Positions 1 through 9,669 of a stretch of DNA of 64,000 bases are shown one piece after another. Location of the stretch: contig CAXAMN010022729.1 of the NCBI GenBank assembly GCA_963970005.1, forward strand, positions 541,300-605,299. The letters are read 5' to 3'. Position 1 is the first letter of the stretch. The number at the start of each line of letters is the position of its first letter. A program made the position numbers and the translations under genes. The notes under the pieces are model-generated. The model was not told the DNA's origin and searched no databases. It worked only from the letters and a program-made list of their open reading frames with translations. The DNA is from Durusdinium trenchii. Lineage: Eukaryota; Sar; Dinophyceae; Suessiales; Symbiodiniaceae.

Positions 1-576
1 AGCCTCTGGGATTTCTTGCAATGGGAAGAAGCGATCCTGATCTTCCAGCTCCCACAAATCGGTTTCATGTCTCAGGCTGCCTTTCCACAGTGCCAAGATG
101 GCATCAACTGGCGTGTTCATTTCCACCGTGAAGAGCTTGCTACCGGTGGGGAAGACCACTCTACAGCGTAGCATCACACGCATGGGCATTGTGGCTGTCA
201 AAGTCTCTTCCTGCGATGGCTGACCCCTGGACTGTGGTTGAGGTCGGAGGCAGTGAATGTCCAAGATTCTCCATACACTATATACTCCTGAAGCTTCGTG
301 AGGCCAAAGTCTGGAATCCAACATTGCCCCCTGGGAAGACTGCCAGCAGGAAAGGTTTGTGGTCGCATAGTAGAGGCCAACATTCGATGCTCATCAAAGA
401 ATCTCCACACCTCAGTCCATTCCAGTTGTGGGTCTCTGCAAGCAAGCGTATTGACCGCTTGTGTGAGCAACCATAAGGCATGAGGGATGGCAATCTGATT
501 CCCAATACCTTCCCACTCAGATTCAAAGTTGGTGGAGGTCCAGAAGCCGCCCCATGCTCCATGAATCAAGGCAATT
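1..576 (-). pseudogene. C-terminal part of a C5 DNA methyltransferase-like gene, cut off by element 1
   Basis: Read on the minus strand from 576, the frame opens with ALIHGAWGG and then EGIGNQIAIPHALWLL. These match motifs IX-X of cytosine-C5 methyltransferases, which end in a GN-x-[IV]-A-x-P-x-A pattern. The frame stays open to about 198. A second frame is then open from about 200 to the window edge (MRVMLRCRVV... to PLQEIPEA), so there is a frame break near 200. The rest of the gene lies at 9670-11,063. Joining across the 9.1-kb insertion restores one frame reading HPAEIALIHGA. The family assignment rests on motifs. The target is inferred to be DNA cytosine. Confidence 0.7.
568..576. repeat. 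Target-site duplication of element 1, left copy
   Basis: The 9 bp aaggcaatt directly precedes the 5' LTR and recurs directly after the 3' LTR at 9670-9678. Nine bp is longer than the 5 bp usual for copia elements. Confidence 0.9.
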
Positions 577-712
577 TGTGAAACGAGAAACCAACACTTG
601 AGCCCTGATCCAACTGTCGCCTCCGCCGCCGTTTGACCCCAACTGGCCACAGGGCCCTTGAGCCGCTTTCGAGCGAAAGTCCGCATCCGCTGCGCCATTC
701 CGCAGTTCTTCA
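577..712 (+). repeat. 5' LTR of element 1 (136 bp)
   Basis: Starts TGTGAAACG and ends GTTCTTCA. By eye it is identical to 9534-9669. At 136 bp it is a very short LTR. No TATA-like box is evident; it is GC-rich. Confidence 0.95.
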
Positions 713-713
713 G

Positions 714-745
714 TGGTAGCGGAGCCAGGGTGACGATCCTGGCTC
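714..745 (+). other. Primer-binding site of element 1 (initiator-tRNA-like)
   Basis: One base after the LTR comes TGGTAGCGGAGCCAGG, then TGACGATCC. This resembles the common TGGTA-x-C-x-GAGC site complementary to the 3' end of initiator methionine tRNA. Likeness continues about 30 bases, into what would be the T-arm; the loop complement contains CGAT, as expected for the A54 loop of eukaryotic initiator tRNA. The extended match is an inference from memory of tRNA structure. Confidence 0.7.
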
Positions 746-931
746 CGGTCGGCTTGAGAAGGCTTCATCCTGATCCTTGTGAAGGCTCTCTTCACCTTCG
801 ACGGAAACTTCACCCTACGAGTCGACCGGACTCAGGTTTTCTTCTTTTTCTTCAGGTCTACGACCTACCTCATCGCCTTCAAGGTGATCTTCTACCTGAC
901 CTACCTCCCTTGGTAGGAGTTTGGGCTGCCA

Positions 932-2540
932 ATGGCCCAGCCGCGACCACCGCGGACCTGGACAGGCCGGACTACTTCATCGACTCCTCCGGCTACCTCC
1001 TCAGCGGCTGCTGCGGCTCCCGCGCCAGCGACTACGCCAGACGCTGGTCATGAACATGAACGACATTCTGAAGGCCTTCCATTACACGATGTTGGACCTC
1101 CTGAACTCCCTGAGCTACCTGATCCTTTCGCGGATGAGGATCCGTGGAAGAGGACTTCAAGAAGAAGCACCCCAAAAGCAACTGGCACGCCTAAGGCGGC
1201 AAGTGAGAAAGCTCAGCCCTCAGAACGTCGTCATGTCGACTACCGCATGGACCCTGCACCTGTTTGGGGAGGAGAACTCCCGGAGAAAAACTATAAAGAC
1301 TACCATCGCAAGCTTCGTTTGTGGATGGTTGAGGCCGAAGCCAGGATTCCCGCCAACCTCATTGGCAAACGCATCATCGACTCCGTGCCGCTCGGTTCAA
1401 AGCTCAGCGCTTTGCTTGGCCACCTGACGGTGGATGAGATCTGTGCGGATGATGGTCACCGCACGATCGTGAAGATCATCGAAGAGGCCCATGAATATCT
1501 TCGAGATCAAAGCCTTGAGCAGGCCTTCGATGATGCCATCTTCAAAGGGCGTCGAGATCGAGGCATCAGCATGACCTCCTTCTTGACTGGAAAGAAAGCT
1601 GCCTTCGCCGAGCTCAAGAAGCAGGGCTTGGACTTGTTGGAGACGGCAGCCGGCCGTCATTTGCTTGGACATTTGATCTTGAGGCAAGGAGCTTTCACTC
1701 AAGATCAAAGGCAGCGACTAAAAGTTGTCACGAACGGCTCCATCGACTACAAGGAGATTGAGATTGCCATCCAAAAGGTCTTTGGTGATAAGCTTGATGA
1801 CCAAGGAGACCAACACGGTCATGGACATGCACCCCGACGCTGGAGAAGTGCGACCTTTTGGGATGAAGAAGGCTTTGAAGATGAGCCTTGGGAGAATGAA
1901 GATGAGTTTGAAACGTATGCCATGCCTGGCAGTGACAACTATGAGGATGACGACCTCTTCGCGGACCTCGTGTGCTTGAATGATTCCTGGGAAGCACAGA
2001 TGGTGTTTCATCAGGAGTTGCCCATGGTGATGGATGAAACTGAAGCCTTGGACACCATTGGCGACAACATCGAAGAGATCTTCCTCGAGACCCGTGATCG
2101 ACTTGCCTTCCAGAAGGGCAAGGGCAAAGGCAAAAAGGGCAAAGGCAAAGGTTCAGCCAGAACCTATGGGCAAGGCTTTGGTGGTGGAAAAGGCGGCTAC
2201 TTGGAGCACCGCCGAATGCTGCAGCAGTCTCGCATGAGCCGAGGCTATGATAGACCATGGCAACAACGGTCTGGAAGCAAGCTTTCCATCGCCGACCTCA
2301 AGGCGAAGACTAGGTGTCACCAGTGTCGACATGTTGGTCACTGGAGCAGAGAATGCCCCCAGCGTGGCCGCAGTCCAACGTCGAAAGCCTCAAGCGCAGC
2401 TTCGACTATGTCCACTGGCTTTTTCTTGAATCCAATGGCCGTTGAAAATGCTGGCCAGGAGTTTCTCACCAACCGCTCACCTTCTGAACGTGGTGAATAT
2501 GGTGCGCAGTCATCGTTTTTGAGCTTCTGTTTTGCACTAC
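932..2540 (+). CDS. Element 1 gag-like protein with CCHC zinc knuckle
   Basis: The reading frame starting at ATG 932 gives a Pro/Ala-rich N-terminus, then a helical gag-like core (about residues 105-290, containing WGGELPEKNYKDYHRKLRLW), an acidic stretch, and a Gly/Lys tract (KGKGKGKKGKGKG). A zinc knuckle CHQCRHVGHWSREC (CX2CX4HX4C) lies at 2315-2356. Gag packages element RNA into cytoplasmic particles and the knuckle binds nucleic acid. The frame runs on into the protease and stays open to 2896. This is one of the best-preserved parts of the element. Confidence 0.85.
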
Positions 2541-2895
2541 ATAGCACCAAACCTCCTGGTATTGCACTCGTTGACACCGCCGCACAGCATGGTCTTGTTG
2601 GAGAAGAAACGTTGAAACAGCATGACATTTTGTTGCAGCAGCACCACCAACTCCGAGTTCAATGGTCACATGAACCTGGTGGTATGGTTCGTGGAGTATG
2701 TGGAAGTGAGGAACATACATCACTGGCCTATGTTCCTATTGGCTTGGGTGGCAAATCTGGAATCCTCCGCATACTTCTTGTCAGACCTCCAAGCGGTTAT
2801 CGATATGAAGAATGCCACCATCTTGTACATGGCTTTGGGGGTCACTCAAAAGATGATTCGGTTACCAACTGGACATGTTGCAGTGAGCATTGTTG
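2541..2895 (+). pseudogene. Element 1 aspartic protease, frameshifted
   Basis: In the gag frame, GIALVDTAAQHGLVGEETL (about 2557-2613) corresponds to the retropepsin active-site region, with DTAA where DTGA or DSGA is usual. PIGLGGKSGILR follows. The expected continuation, YFLSDLQAVIDM and LPTGHVAVSIVEF, lies one frame over (frame 3, about 2780-2895). A small deletion or indel near 2760-2780 therefore breaks the protease. Its role would be maturation of the Gag-Pol polyprotein. Confidence 0.7.
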
Positions 2896-4101
2896 AATTT
2901 GGACCTGGTTATACTGTGCCAGCGAATCACCGCTGCTTCCACAGTCAAGCGTGGACTTCCGACACAGCCCATTTGTCGGAGCACGCTCTTCCGCATGCCT
3001 TCGAGTTCTCCACCATGGGTCCGGTGGCGACGCTTGCTCTTACGGCTCTATGCCTACGTTGGCTTGGTGGCCAAACAGACCATGATGGAAGTGGCACGCC
3101 AACCTCAACTCCGACGAGTTCGAGAAATTCAGAAGCGCCGAGAACAGCTCGAGCAACAAGCCTTCTCGCTTGCACAGCAGGAGCAATCAATGATTGCGGA
3201 GGCCAATGCGACGATGTCCAACCCCGGTTTGAAGCTGACACCTCACCAGGAAGACAGAGTTCGCCCACGAGCTTGTATCCGAGGCCGCGGTCGCTACCTG
3301 GTCCCAGAGTTGGAACCATCTCCGCACTGCACTCATGGGAAGACGTCTCACGGGGCGAACAAGCATTGTTCGTACCACCGTTGCGATCAGTGCGGACAGG
3401 AACAGACCATGCCGCTGACGCCTCTTCAAGATCTGCAACACTGGAACGACACCCTGGTGTACGTCAAGTGCGCTTTCTTCGATGCAGCAACCAAGAAGCT
3501 GGAGACGAACACCAAGAAAGCGGAAATTGCACAAGCATCAGCCGGGAGCACATCGACATTACCGCCTTCGGCAAAGAGTTCCTCCAAGATCATGGCTGCC
3601 AAGAGCAAGATGACAGCAGCCAAGTCAAGACCACAGATGAAAGAAGAGACGGAGGAATGGCTGGATTGCAAGACCGAGGAGGAGGACTTCAGAGCGTTCC
3701 AGGTGTTCATCGGGGACAACGAGGACGAGACCATGGACACCACGGACTACAAGGCTCTGTCAGTCCGATGCACCCTGTGCCGACGGGGGACGTGCACACT
3801 TCATCACCTGACGACAGAACGGAGCTTTCCGGACCTGATTTGGAAGTGCAACTTCGACCTGTGCACGATTCGTTGGGCCAACCTGGATGCCACGACAAGA
3901 CCAGCACTGGGAGTGTTGCTATGCCCTCAATGCCAGAAGATGCCGACGCACCCCATCGAGGTTCCGATGGACGATCCGGAGAGCAACACAGAAGTCCAGT
4001 GCATGGGCGACCAATGCAACATGGCGATGTACATGTTCGAGATCCCCCTGGTCTACTCCAAGACGAACTTCAACCTTCGACTACTTCAGCCTTCTGGTTG
4101 A
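2890..4101 (+). pseudogene. Element 1 Cys-rich segment of unknown function
   Basis: Frame 1 is open for about 400 codons and joins neither neighbour in frame. Visible features are a Gln/Arg coiled-coil-like stretch (RREQLEQQAFSLAQQEQ), a first Cys/His cluster (CTHG...HCSYHRCDQCG) and a second (CTLCRRGTC...CNFDLC...CPQC...CMGDQC). These could be zinc-binding modules. I do not recognise the family. Similar Cys/His modules between protease and integrase occur in other dinoflagellate elements, such as the GRF-type finger at 63,741 here. It may be a nucleic-acid-binding insert. Confidence 0.55.
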
Positions 4102-5140
4102 GCTCTATGGGTGAGCACTATGACTTCGGGGAGACCTTCACGAACTTGCTCAAGTCCCTCAAGGTGAACTTCAACTCCACCTATGTAGCCATGCAACATG
4201 GTGATCGTGTTCAGGGCATTGCAACTGTCTCGACAAGGCCGACCATTAGCCGACGTGTCATTTTGACACAGTGCGAAGATGAGCCTTGGAACGCCGTCAG
4301 CGTCACTGAGACACCAAGCGAAGATTACTTCCTGGGCCCTGACAAGGTGGACTATGTGGTGCTCTACGAGTTCGACCAGGACTTTGTGGACTACCTGAAT
4401 GAAGCTGAATTCGAAAGTGAGGTCACTTTGTCCAAGACTGACAAGAGAGAGCTTTCAACTTCCTTGGACAAGCAGCTCGGTGATCTCACTGCCTATTGGG
4501 CACTATGGGAAGAGGAGACTGACGACATCGCAGAGATCTATGGCTCCTCAGTGAATGATGATGTGATTGAGGTCTACAGTCCTCCGAGAGTTTGCCAATC
4601 TGCTGCTGCACGTGGTCTTAAAGCAGAGCTTTCATTTGATTTGACCACCGGCTATGATTTGAACCAGCAGCACAACAAGGACTACATCCGCAAGTTGTTG
4701 GCTGATCGAAAGCCAAAACTGATTGTCACATCCCCTCCGTGCACAAAGTTCTCACCTCTCCAGAACCTCAGAGCATATCCGGAGAGATTGGCTGATGAAT
4801 GGGATGAAGCAGTGGCTCACGTTGACTTCAGCATGGACCTCCTGGAAGATCAACGACAAGGACATGGACTCCATGAACATCCAGATACAGCAACTTCCTG
4901 GATGCTTCCAAAGGTCCAACGGTCCAACGCTACCTCGCCCACGACGAGGTGATCCTGGTCAAGAGCCACTTGTGCAGATTTGGACTGCGCGTGCGAGAAA
5001 GGCTGAATCGCAAGGCAACTTTGTTTGCAGGCACCTGTGACCAGATAGCTGCAGAACTTCAACGACTATGCCATTGCGATGAACCTCACCAACGACTTGA
5101 AAGTGGCCTTCCTCGCGAGGCTCAGACCTACCCTCCAGCA
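4102..5140 (+). pseudogene. Element 1 methyltransferase-like domain, split over two frames
   Basis: Frame 3 reads CQSAAARGLKAELSFDLTTG (about 4594-4650), which suits a SAM-binding motif I region. LIVTSPPCTKFSPLQN follows (about 4720-4768), a P-P-C motif like motif IV of C5 methyltransferases, and then GHGLHEHPDTATSW. The remainder lies in frame 2 from about 4955: FGLRVRERLNRKATLFAG, CHCDEPHQRLESG and AQTYPPALVKAI. The break falls near 4900-4955. Placement between protease and integrase is unusual for copia elements. Activity is doubtful because of the frameshift. The fold assignment is an inference from motif spacing. Confidence 0.6.
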
Positions 5141-6757
5141 TTGGTCAAGGCTATCATCGATGGTCTACTCCAAGAATGGCTTGACCAACAGCAAGGCCGA
5201 CCATCTAAGCTGCCTGACCTTGGTGACTTGGAGCAGTGGTGTGATGAACTTGATCGCCAACCTTTTCATTGGCGCGAATTTCATGGAATGGCAGTGCTCG
5301 TGATGTACAAGCCCACGAAGATTCCACCACATGGTCCTGGACACCGTCACCTTCGCTGGACGTGGTGCAAGAATCCATATGATGGCAAATGGCTTCAGCT
5401 TGAACGTGCTCGAAGTGGTAAGCCACCTTCACTGGAAGCCAACTACTCCTATGTGGTGTGCCTTTTTCAACATCAAGCGCTTCCACAACATGTTTTTGCA
5501 GAAGATGCACCAAAGAGCAAGATCTCTCACAATGAAAAGATGATGGTGCTCCGTGCTCACGTGAACTTGGGACACCCGAGGGTGAAAGAGTTTGTCAGGC
5601 TTTTGAAAGCAGCTGGCGCCCGCAATGACGTCATCGACTATGTCCTCAAGGAGTTTGAATGTGCGGGCTGCATGAAGGAGAAAAGACAACCGACGCGGCT
5701 GCCAGCGTCAACTCCTCGCTGCTACGACTTCAACGTGGTCATTGGCATTGACCTCCTGTTTGTGACTGGAGCTTCACCTCTCGAAGAGCATCCCATCCTG
5801 AATGTCACGTGTGTTGGGACACTGTACTCCACCTTTTCATTGGTGCATGCCAACCGCAGATCCTCTGCATTGGTTTGGTCAACCTTTCTGCAATGTTGGT
5901 TGCGTGTATTTGGTGCACCTTCTTTTATGATCCTGGATCAAGGACTTGAATTCGCAGGCCAGTTCATCAACGGCTTGGAAGACCATGGCGTGCAGCCAAT
6001 CCTGATCGACCGCAATGCACCGTATCAAAACGGTGTCTGTGAAAGACGCGGTGGCCTTTTCAAAGAGCCCTACTACAAGACCAGAGAGCTTCATCAACCT
6101 GCTGATCTTCAAGAAGTACGAGACCTTGTTCATGAATGCAGCTGGGCTTTGCAGACCCTCACCAACCGTTCGGGCTACTCACCTGCTCAGAGGGTATTTG
6201 GTCGACAGCCAAGTTTGGCTATGGAATTGCTCAGCGACGGCAATCAGGTTGAACTGTCCCAGACTGGTGATGAAGCCTGGAAAAGATCTGAGGCCATCCG
6301 ACTTGCTGCACGACGAGCCTTGGTTGAGATTGATGGCCGCGACCGATTGAATCGCGCGATCCGCGCCAGACCCCGACGAGCCCGTGAAGATCTTCATTTT
6401 GAAGAAGGCGAACCTGTTTATGTCTGGAGACAGGGCAAGAGGGGCTATCAAGCAAAAGTTGGACCATGCTACGTTGTCCTCCAGAAGGGCGATACGGTGT
6501 GGGTGACGCGCAGAAGTGAACTGTGGAAATGCAACAAGAGCCAGATCTTCAAGATGAGCAACATGGACAAGCAAGGGCTAGAATCTGTCCCACGAGAGCT
6601 CTTGAAAGCAAAAGTAAGATTGAGGTTTGACAGTGAGAAGCTGGGCTACATCGATGTGTCCAAGGAGGGTGAACCTGTTGTCAATGAAGAAGGACACTCT
6701 GTGGTTGAAGAAGCCCAGATCCCGGCGAGTTCCGCCGACGCCTCGAGTACCCCCTGA
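5141..6757 (+). CDS. Element 1 integrase
   Basis: Frame 2, open from 4949 to a stop at 6757. The HHCC zinc module is HVNLGHPRVKEF...FECAGC (about 5558-5675). The DDE catalytic triad sits in VIGIDLLF (D near 5750), FMILDQGLEFAG (D near 5938) and NGVCERRGG (E near 6043). The C-terminal EGEPVYVWRQGKRGYQAKVG is an SH3-like tail. It joins the cDNA to host DNA. The 9-bp target duplication implies a wider stagger than the usual 5 bp. The domain itself shows no stop or missing catalytic residue. Confidence 0.88.
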   Translation: MVKAIIDGLLQEWLDQQQGRPSKLPDLGDLEQWCDELDRQPFHWREFHGMAVLVMYKPTKIPPHGPGHRHLRWTWCKNPYDGKWLQLERARSGKPPSLEANYSYVVCLFQHQALPQHVFAEDAPKSKISHNEKMMVLRAHVNLGHPRVKEFVRLLKAAGARNDVIDYVLKEFECAGCMKEKRQPTRLPASTPRCYDFNVVIGIDLLFVTGASPLEEHPILNVTCVGTLYSTFSLVHANRRSSALVWSTFLQCWLRVFGAPSFMILDQGLEFAGQFINGLEDHGVQPILIDRNAPYQNGVCERRGGLFKEPYYKTRELHQPADLQEVRDLVHECSWALQTLTNRSGYSPAQRVFGRQPSLAMELLSDGNQVELSQTGDEAWKRSEAIRLAARRALVEIDGRDRLNRAIRARPRRAREDLHFEEGEPVYVWRQGKRGYQAKVGPCYVVLQKGDTVWVTRRSELWKCNKSQIFKMSNMDKQGLESVPRELLKAKVRLRFDSEKLGYIDVSKEGEPVVNEEGHSVVEEAQIPASSADASSTP

Positions 6758-9248
6758 AGGATCCAGAACACCGAATCCTTCAGCTGCACCACAGACACCT
6801 ATGCCGGCGCCATCTACACCTGGTCCAGTTCCTAGCACTCCAGCACCTTCAGCTTTGCGACGTGAGCGTTCAAGGACTCCACCTAAAGGACCAGTCGTGA
6901 TTGTTGATGATGATGACCAACCGCCGATTGTGATCGATGAGCACACCGGCAAGAAGGGGACTACCAGCTTGACTCCTTCCAGGCCGACTCCATCGATGCC
7001 GGAAACTGTGCCTATCTCAGAACCTATCAGGCCACAGCCTATGGCTCATGCAGCTGTGGAACCTACAAGATCGACTACAGAGACACCATCCACTTCATCG
7101 TCTTCAGCCTCCAAGCCAATGAATGATGCGGATGAGCTTTGGAAGGCGACCTTGGAGAACCAGAAATCCAAGGACACTGGAGATGTTGACCGTGGAGAAG
7201 TTGGTGATCTTCGCCAATGGACAAGATATGATGTCGAAGCCAAACGCTTCAGAGGAAGCAACAGCCACGGTCCTCTCTGGGGTGATGTGTTCAGGCGAAT
7301 CACCGTTGACCTGGACACCAACAACGTGGTGGCTGATGAAGAAGTGACACCTGAGATGACCACCCACAAGGTGCACAAGAAGCTTCCTGAGGGCATCCGG
7401 TCCATCGAGACAACCTTGATCTACCGCCGGCGACCTGGACATCCTGATCCCGGCAAACCATGGCCGACAGTGGATACCGCTGAACCTCCCAACAAGAAGA
7501 GTCGTGATGAAGAACCTCCAGAAGATGCTCGACTCATTGATGAAGGCCTCAAGCGAAGCCTAGATGGACCTGCTCAGAATCCACGGGCAGCTACAAAGAG
7601 CAAGCTCTTTCCAATGTGGCGTGCAGATGAAAAGACTGAATGGGGCAATAAGTCTGACTACCCCATCGTGGCCAATGCACGCGACTTGAACCTGTTCAAC
7701 AAGGTCGAGAAGACTGACGTGTTCTACTTCCTGCACGACTTGGACAAGCCCATCACCTACTTGACCAAGCAGAGCGGAAAAGAGCTGGATGAGCGAAAGC
7801 TGCCTGAGCATGAAAAGAAGATGTTCAATGATGCCAAACTGCTCGAGATTCAGAACCTCATCAACTCCAACGCCATCGAGATTGTGGTGGATGAGAAAGA
7901 ATGTGATCAAATCCGAGAGCAGTTCCCTGACAGGATCATGCCTTCGCGCTACCTCATCATCAAGAAGACCGGTGATGTTGGAGAAAGCTGGAAAGCCAAA
8001 GCTCGTTGGCTGTTGCTTGGGCATAAAGATCCTGATGCCTTGGAGTTGGAGCGCTATGCACCTACACCTTCCTCCACAACTGTGATGCTTTGTTTGCAGG
8101 TGCTGGCCTCCATGAACTTTCGACTGCGCATTATGGATGTCAGCAGCGCCTTTGGACAGTCAGATCCTCATGAGAGGTCGCAAGGACCTTTGTTTGCTAC
8201 CATGCCTCCAACTGGCATTCCTGGCTATCCGCAGAGCGCCATCATCAAGGTGCTCACGGCTGTCTATGGCTTGGTGAACGCCCCTGCCGTGTGGCGCAAG
8301 ACTGTGCGTCGATTGTTGATGTCCCTCGGCTACAATGAAAGCATCTTTGATCCGTGCTTCTACTACCTCAAAGCCAACCCGGAGGAGATCAAAGAAGGTG
8401 GAAAATTTTCAGTTGCTGGCGTCGTCCTGCTTGACGTGGACGATTTTTGCCAGGGCGGCAACAAACGCCATGATGAACTGATGGCTCAACTTCGGACCAA
8501 GCTCAAGTTCGGCAAGTGGCGTGATGTCTATGGTGATAGCGCTGACTACATTGGTCGCACGCTGACCCAGAAAGAGAACTTTGAGATTGACATCAGCATG
8601 AAGCGCTACATCGAGACCAAGTTGAAGCCGGTCACTTTGCCCAAGGAGCGGTTGCGCCAGAAAGCAGAGCCTCTCAATGACCAAGAGGTCACATGGCTAC
8701 GTGGTGTGGGCGGCTCTTTGCTTTGGGTTGGAAAGGAGGGCCGACCTGATGTTGGAGCAGCATGTGCAATGGCTATGAGCTGGAGCTCCAACGGCCCGAC
8801 CATCGAGCGCATCCTGATGGCGAACAAAACCGTGTCCGAGTTGAAGCAAACACCTGATGTGGTGATCCGGATCTTGCCCATTCCTCCTGAGCGCGGGATC
8901 TGGATGAGCGTGGCTGACGCCTCAATGGCGAATGTGGAAAACAAGTCTCAAGGCGGCTTCATCATTGCCTTCGCCGATTACACGATCATGGAGGGCAATG
9001 AGGCCGACTTCTCCATCAACAGCTGGCGATCCCATCGCCTCAAGCGAGTGGTCAAAGCCACTTTGGGCTCCGAAGCCTTGGCCATGGATGATGCCTTGGC
9101 TGAGATCGAATGGATCCGTGCCTTGTGGCACGAGATCATGGATCCATCCTCCTGCGTGATGGATCGGACCCGCCTTGGTCCTGAAGCTTCGGTGCTGGTC
9201 ATGCGCCGACCTGAAGATGAAAGCCGGGCACCTGAGCTCTATGTTTAG
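6720..9248 (+). CDS. Element 1 reverse transcriptase and RNase H (main part)
   Basis: Frame 3. After a Pro/Ser/Thr-rich linker come copia-type RT motifs: ARWLLLGHKDPD, IMDVSSAFGQSD (motif A region), VLTAVYGLVNAPAVWRKTV (motif B region) and VVLLDVDDFCQGG (the YVDD-equivalent box, here DVDD, near 8440). RNase H begins at VADASMAN (D) and LGSEALAMDDALAEIEW (E). An in-frame TAG at 9246-9248 ends the frame before the last RNase H acidic residue. The upstream join to integrase needs a frame change near 6720. Confidence 0.9.
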   Translation, partial: SRRVPPTPRVPPEGSRTPNPSAAPQTPMPAPSTPGPVPSTPAPSALRRERSRTPPKGPVVIVDDDDQPPIVIDEHTGKKGTTSLTPSRPTPSMPETVPISEPIRPQPMAHAAVEPTRSTTETPSTSSSSASKPMNDADELWKATLENQKSKDTGDVDRGEVGDLRQWTRYDVEAKRFRGSNSHGPLWGDVFRRITVDLDTNNVVADEEVTPEMTTHKVHKKLPEGIRSIETTLIYRRRPGHPDPGKPWPTVDTAEPPNKKSRDEEPPEDARLIDEGLKRSLDGPAQNPRAATKSKLFPMWRADEKTEWGNKSDYPIVANARDLNLFNKVEKTDVFYFLHDLDKPITYLTKQSGKELDERKLPEHEKKMFNDAKLLEIQNLINSNAIEIVVDEKECDQIREQFPDRIMPSRYLIIKKTGDVGESWKAKARWLLLGHKDPDALELERYAPTPSSTTVMLCLQVLASMNFRLRIMDVSSAFGQSDPHERSQGPLFATMPPTGIPGYPQSAIIKVLTAVYGLVNAPAVWRKTVRRLLMSLGYNESIFDPCFYYLKANPEEIKEGGKFSVAGVVLLDVDDFCQGGNKRHDELMAQLRTKLKFGKWRDVYGDSADYIGRTLTQKENFEIDISMKRYIETKLKPVTLPKERLRQKAEPLNDQEVTWLRGVGGSLLWVGKEGRPDVGAACAMAMSWSSNGPTIERILMANKTVSELKQTPDVVIRILPIPPERGIWMSVADASMANVENKSQGGFIIAFADYTIMEGNEADFSINSWRSHRLKRVVKATLGSEALAMDDALAEIEWIRALWHEIMDPSSCVMDRTRLGPEASVLVMRRPEDESRAPELYV

Positions 9249-9533
9249 GATGATGAGAAGGGCATCCATGTGACGGATGCAAAGGCTTTGTATGACCTTC
9301 TTCACCGGAGGTCAGGGAATGCCGGCCAGGACAGAAGAGCCCAGATCGATGTTTCGGTCATCTACACGTCCGCCAAGCTGTTGAATGTGACCACATACTG
9401 GGTCCCAGGGCACATCATGATTGCCGACCCGCTGACCAAGAGGCTTGGAAACTCCACGCTGCTGCGTAGGACCATGGCGAGAGCAAAATTCGCTCTTAGG
9501 AGGCAGTTGGATCAAGAGGCACCCCCTGAAGGA
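9249..9533 (+). pseudogene. Element 1 RNase H C-terminus, downstream of a nonsense codon
   Basis: In the same frame as RT, directly after the TAG: HVTDAKALYDLLHRRSG carries the last acidic residue, and IMIADPLTKRLGNSTLLRR is the typical copia C-terminal signature. The frame then runs into the 3' LTR. Only one base change is needed to explain the break. A short purine run (gaagga) immediately before the LTR may serve as a weak polypurine tract. Confidence 0.85.
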
Positions 9534-9669
9534 TGTGAAACGAGAAACCAACACTTGAGCCCTGATCCAACTGTCGCCTCCGCCGCCGTTTGACCCCAAC
9601 TGGCCACAGGGCCCTTGAGCCGCTTTCGAGCGAAAGTCCGCATCCGCTGCGCCATTCCGCAGTTCTTCA
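9534..9669 (+). repeat. 3' LTR of element 1 (136 bp)
   Basis: By eye it is base-for-base the same as 577-712. It is followed directly by the right target duplication aaggcaatt at 9670-9678. Confidence 0.95.

Larger units (their letters stand above)
577..9669 (+). mobile_element. Element 1: 9.1-kb Ty1/copia-type LTR retrotransposon
   Basis: Two 136-bp terminal repeats that look identical by eye start with TG and end with CA. They flank a primer-binding site, gag with a zinc knuckle, an aspartic protease remnant, a Cys-rich segment, a methyltransferase-like segment, integrase, RT and RNase H. Integrase before RT is the copia order. Coding is spread over all three plus frames (frame 2, 3, 1, 3, 2, 3), with an in-frame TAG at 9246-9248, so this copy is unlikely to make a full polyprotein. 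The exact LTR match and clean 9-bp duplication indicate recent insertion, here into a methyltransferase-like gene on the opposite strand. Confidence 0.95.
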
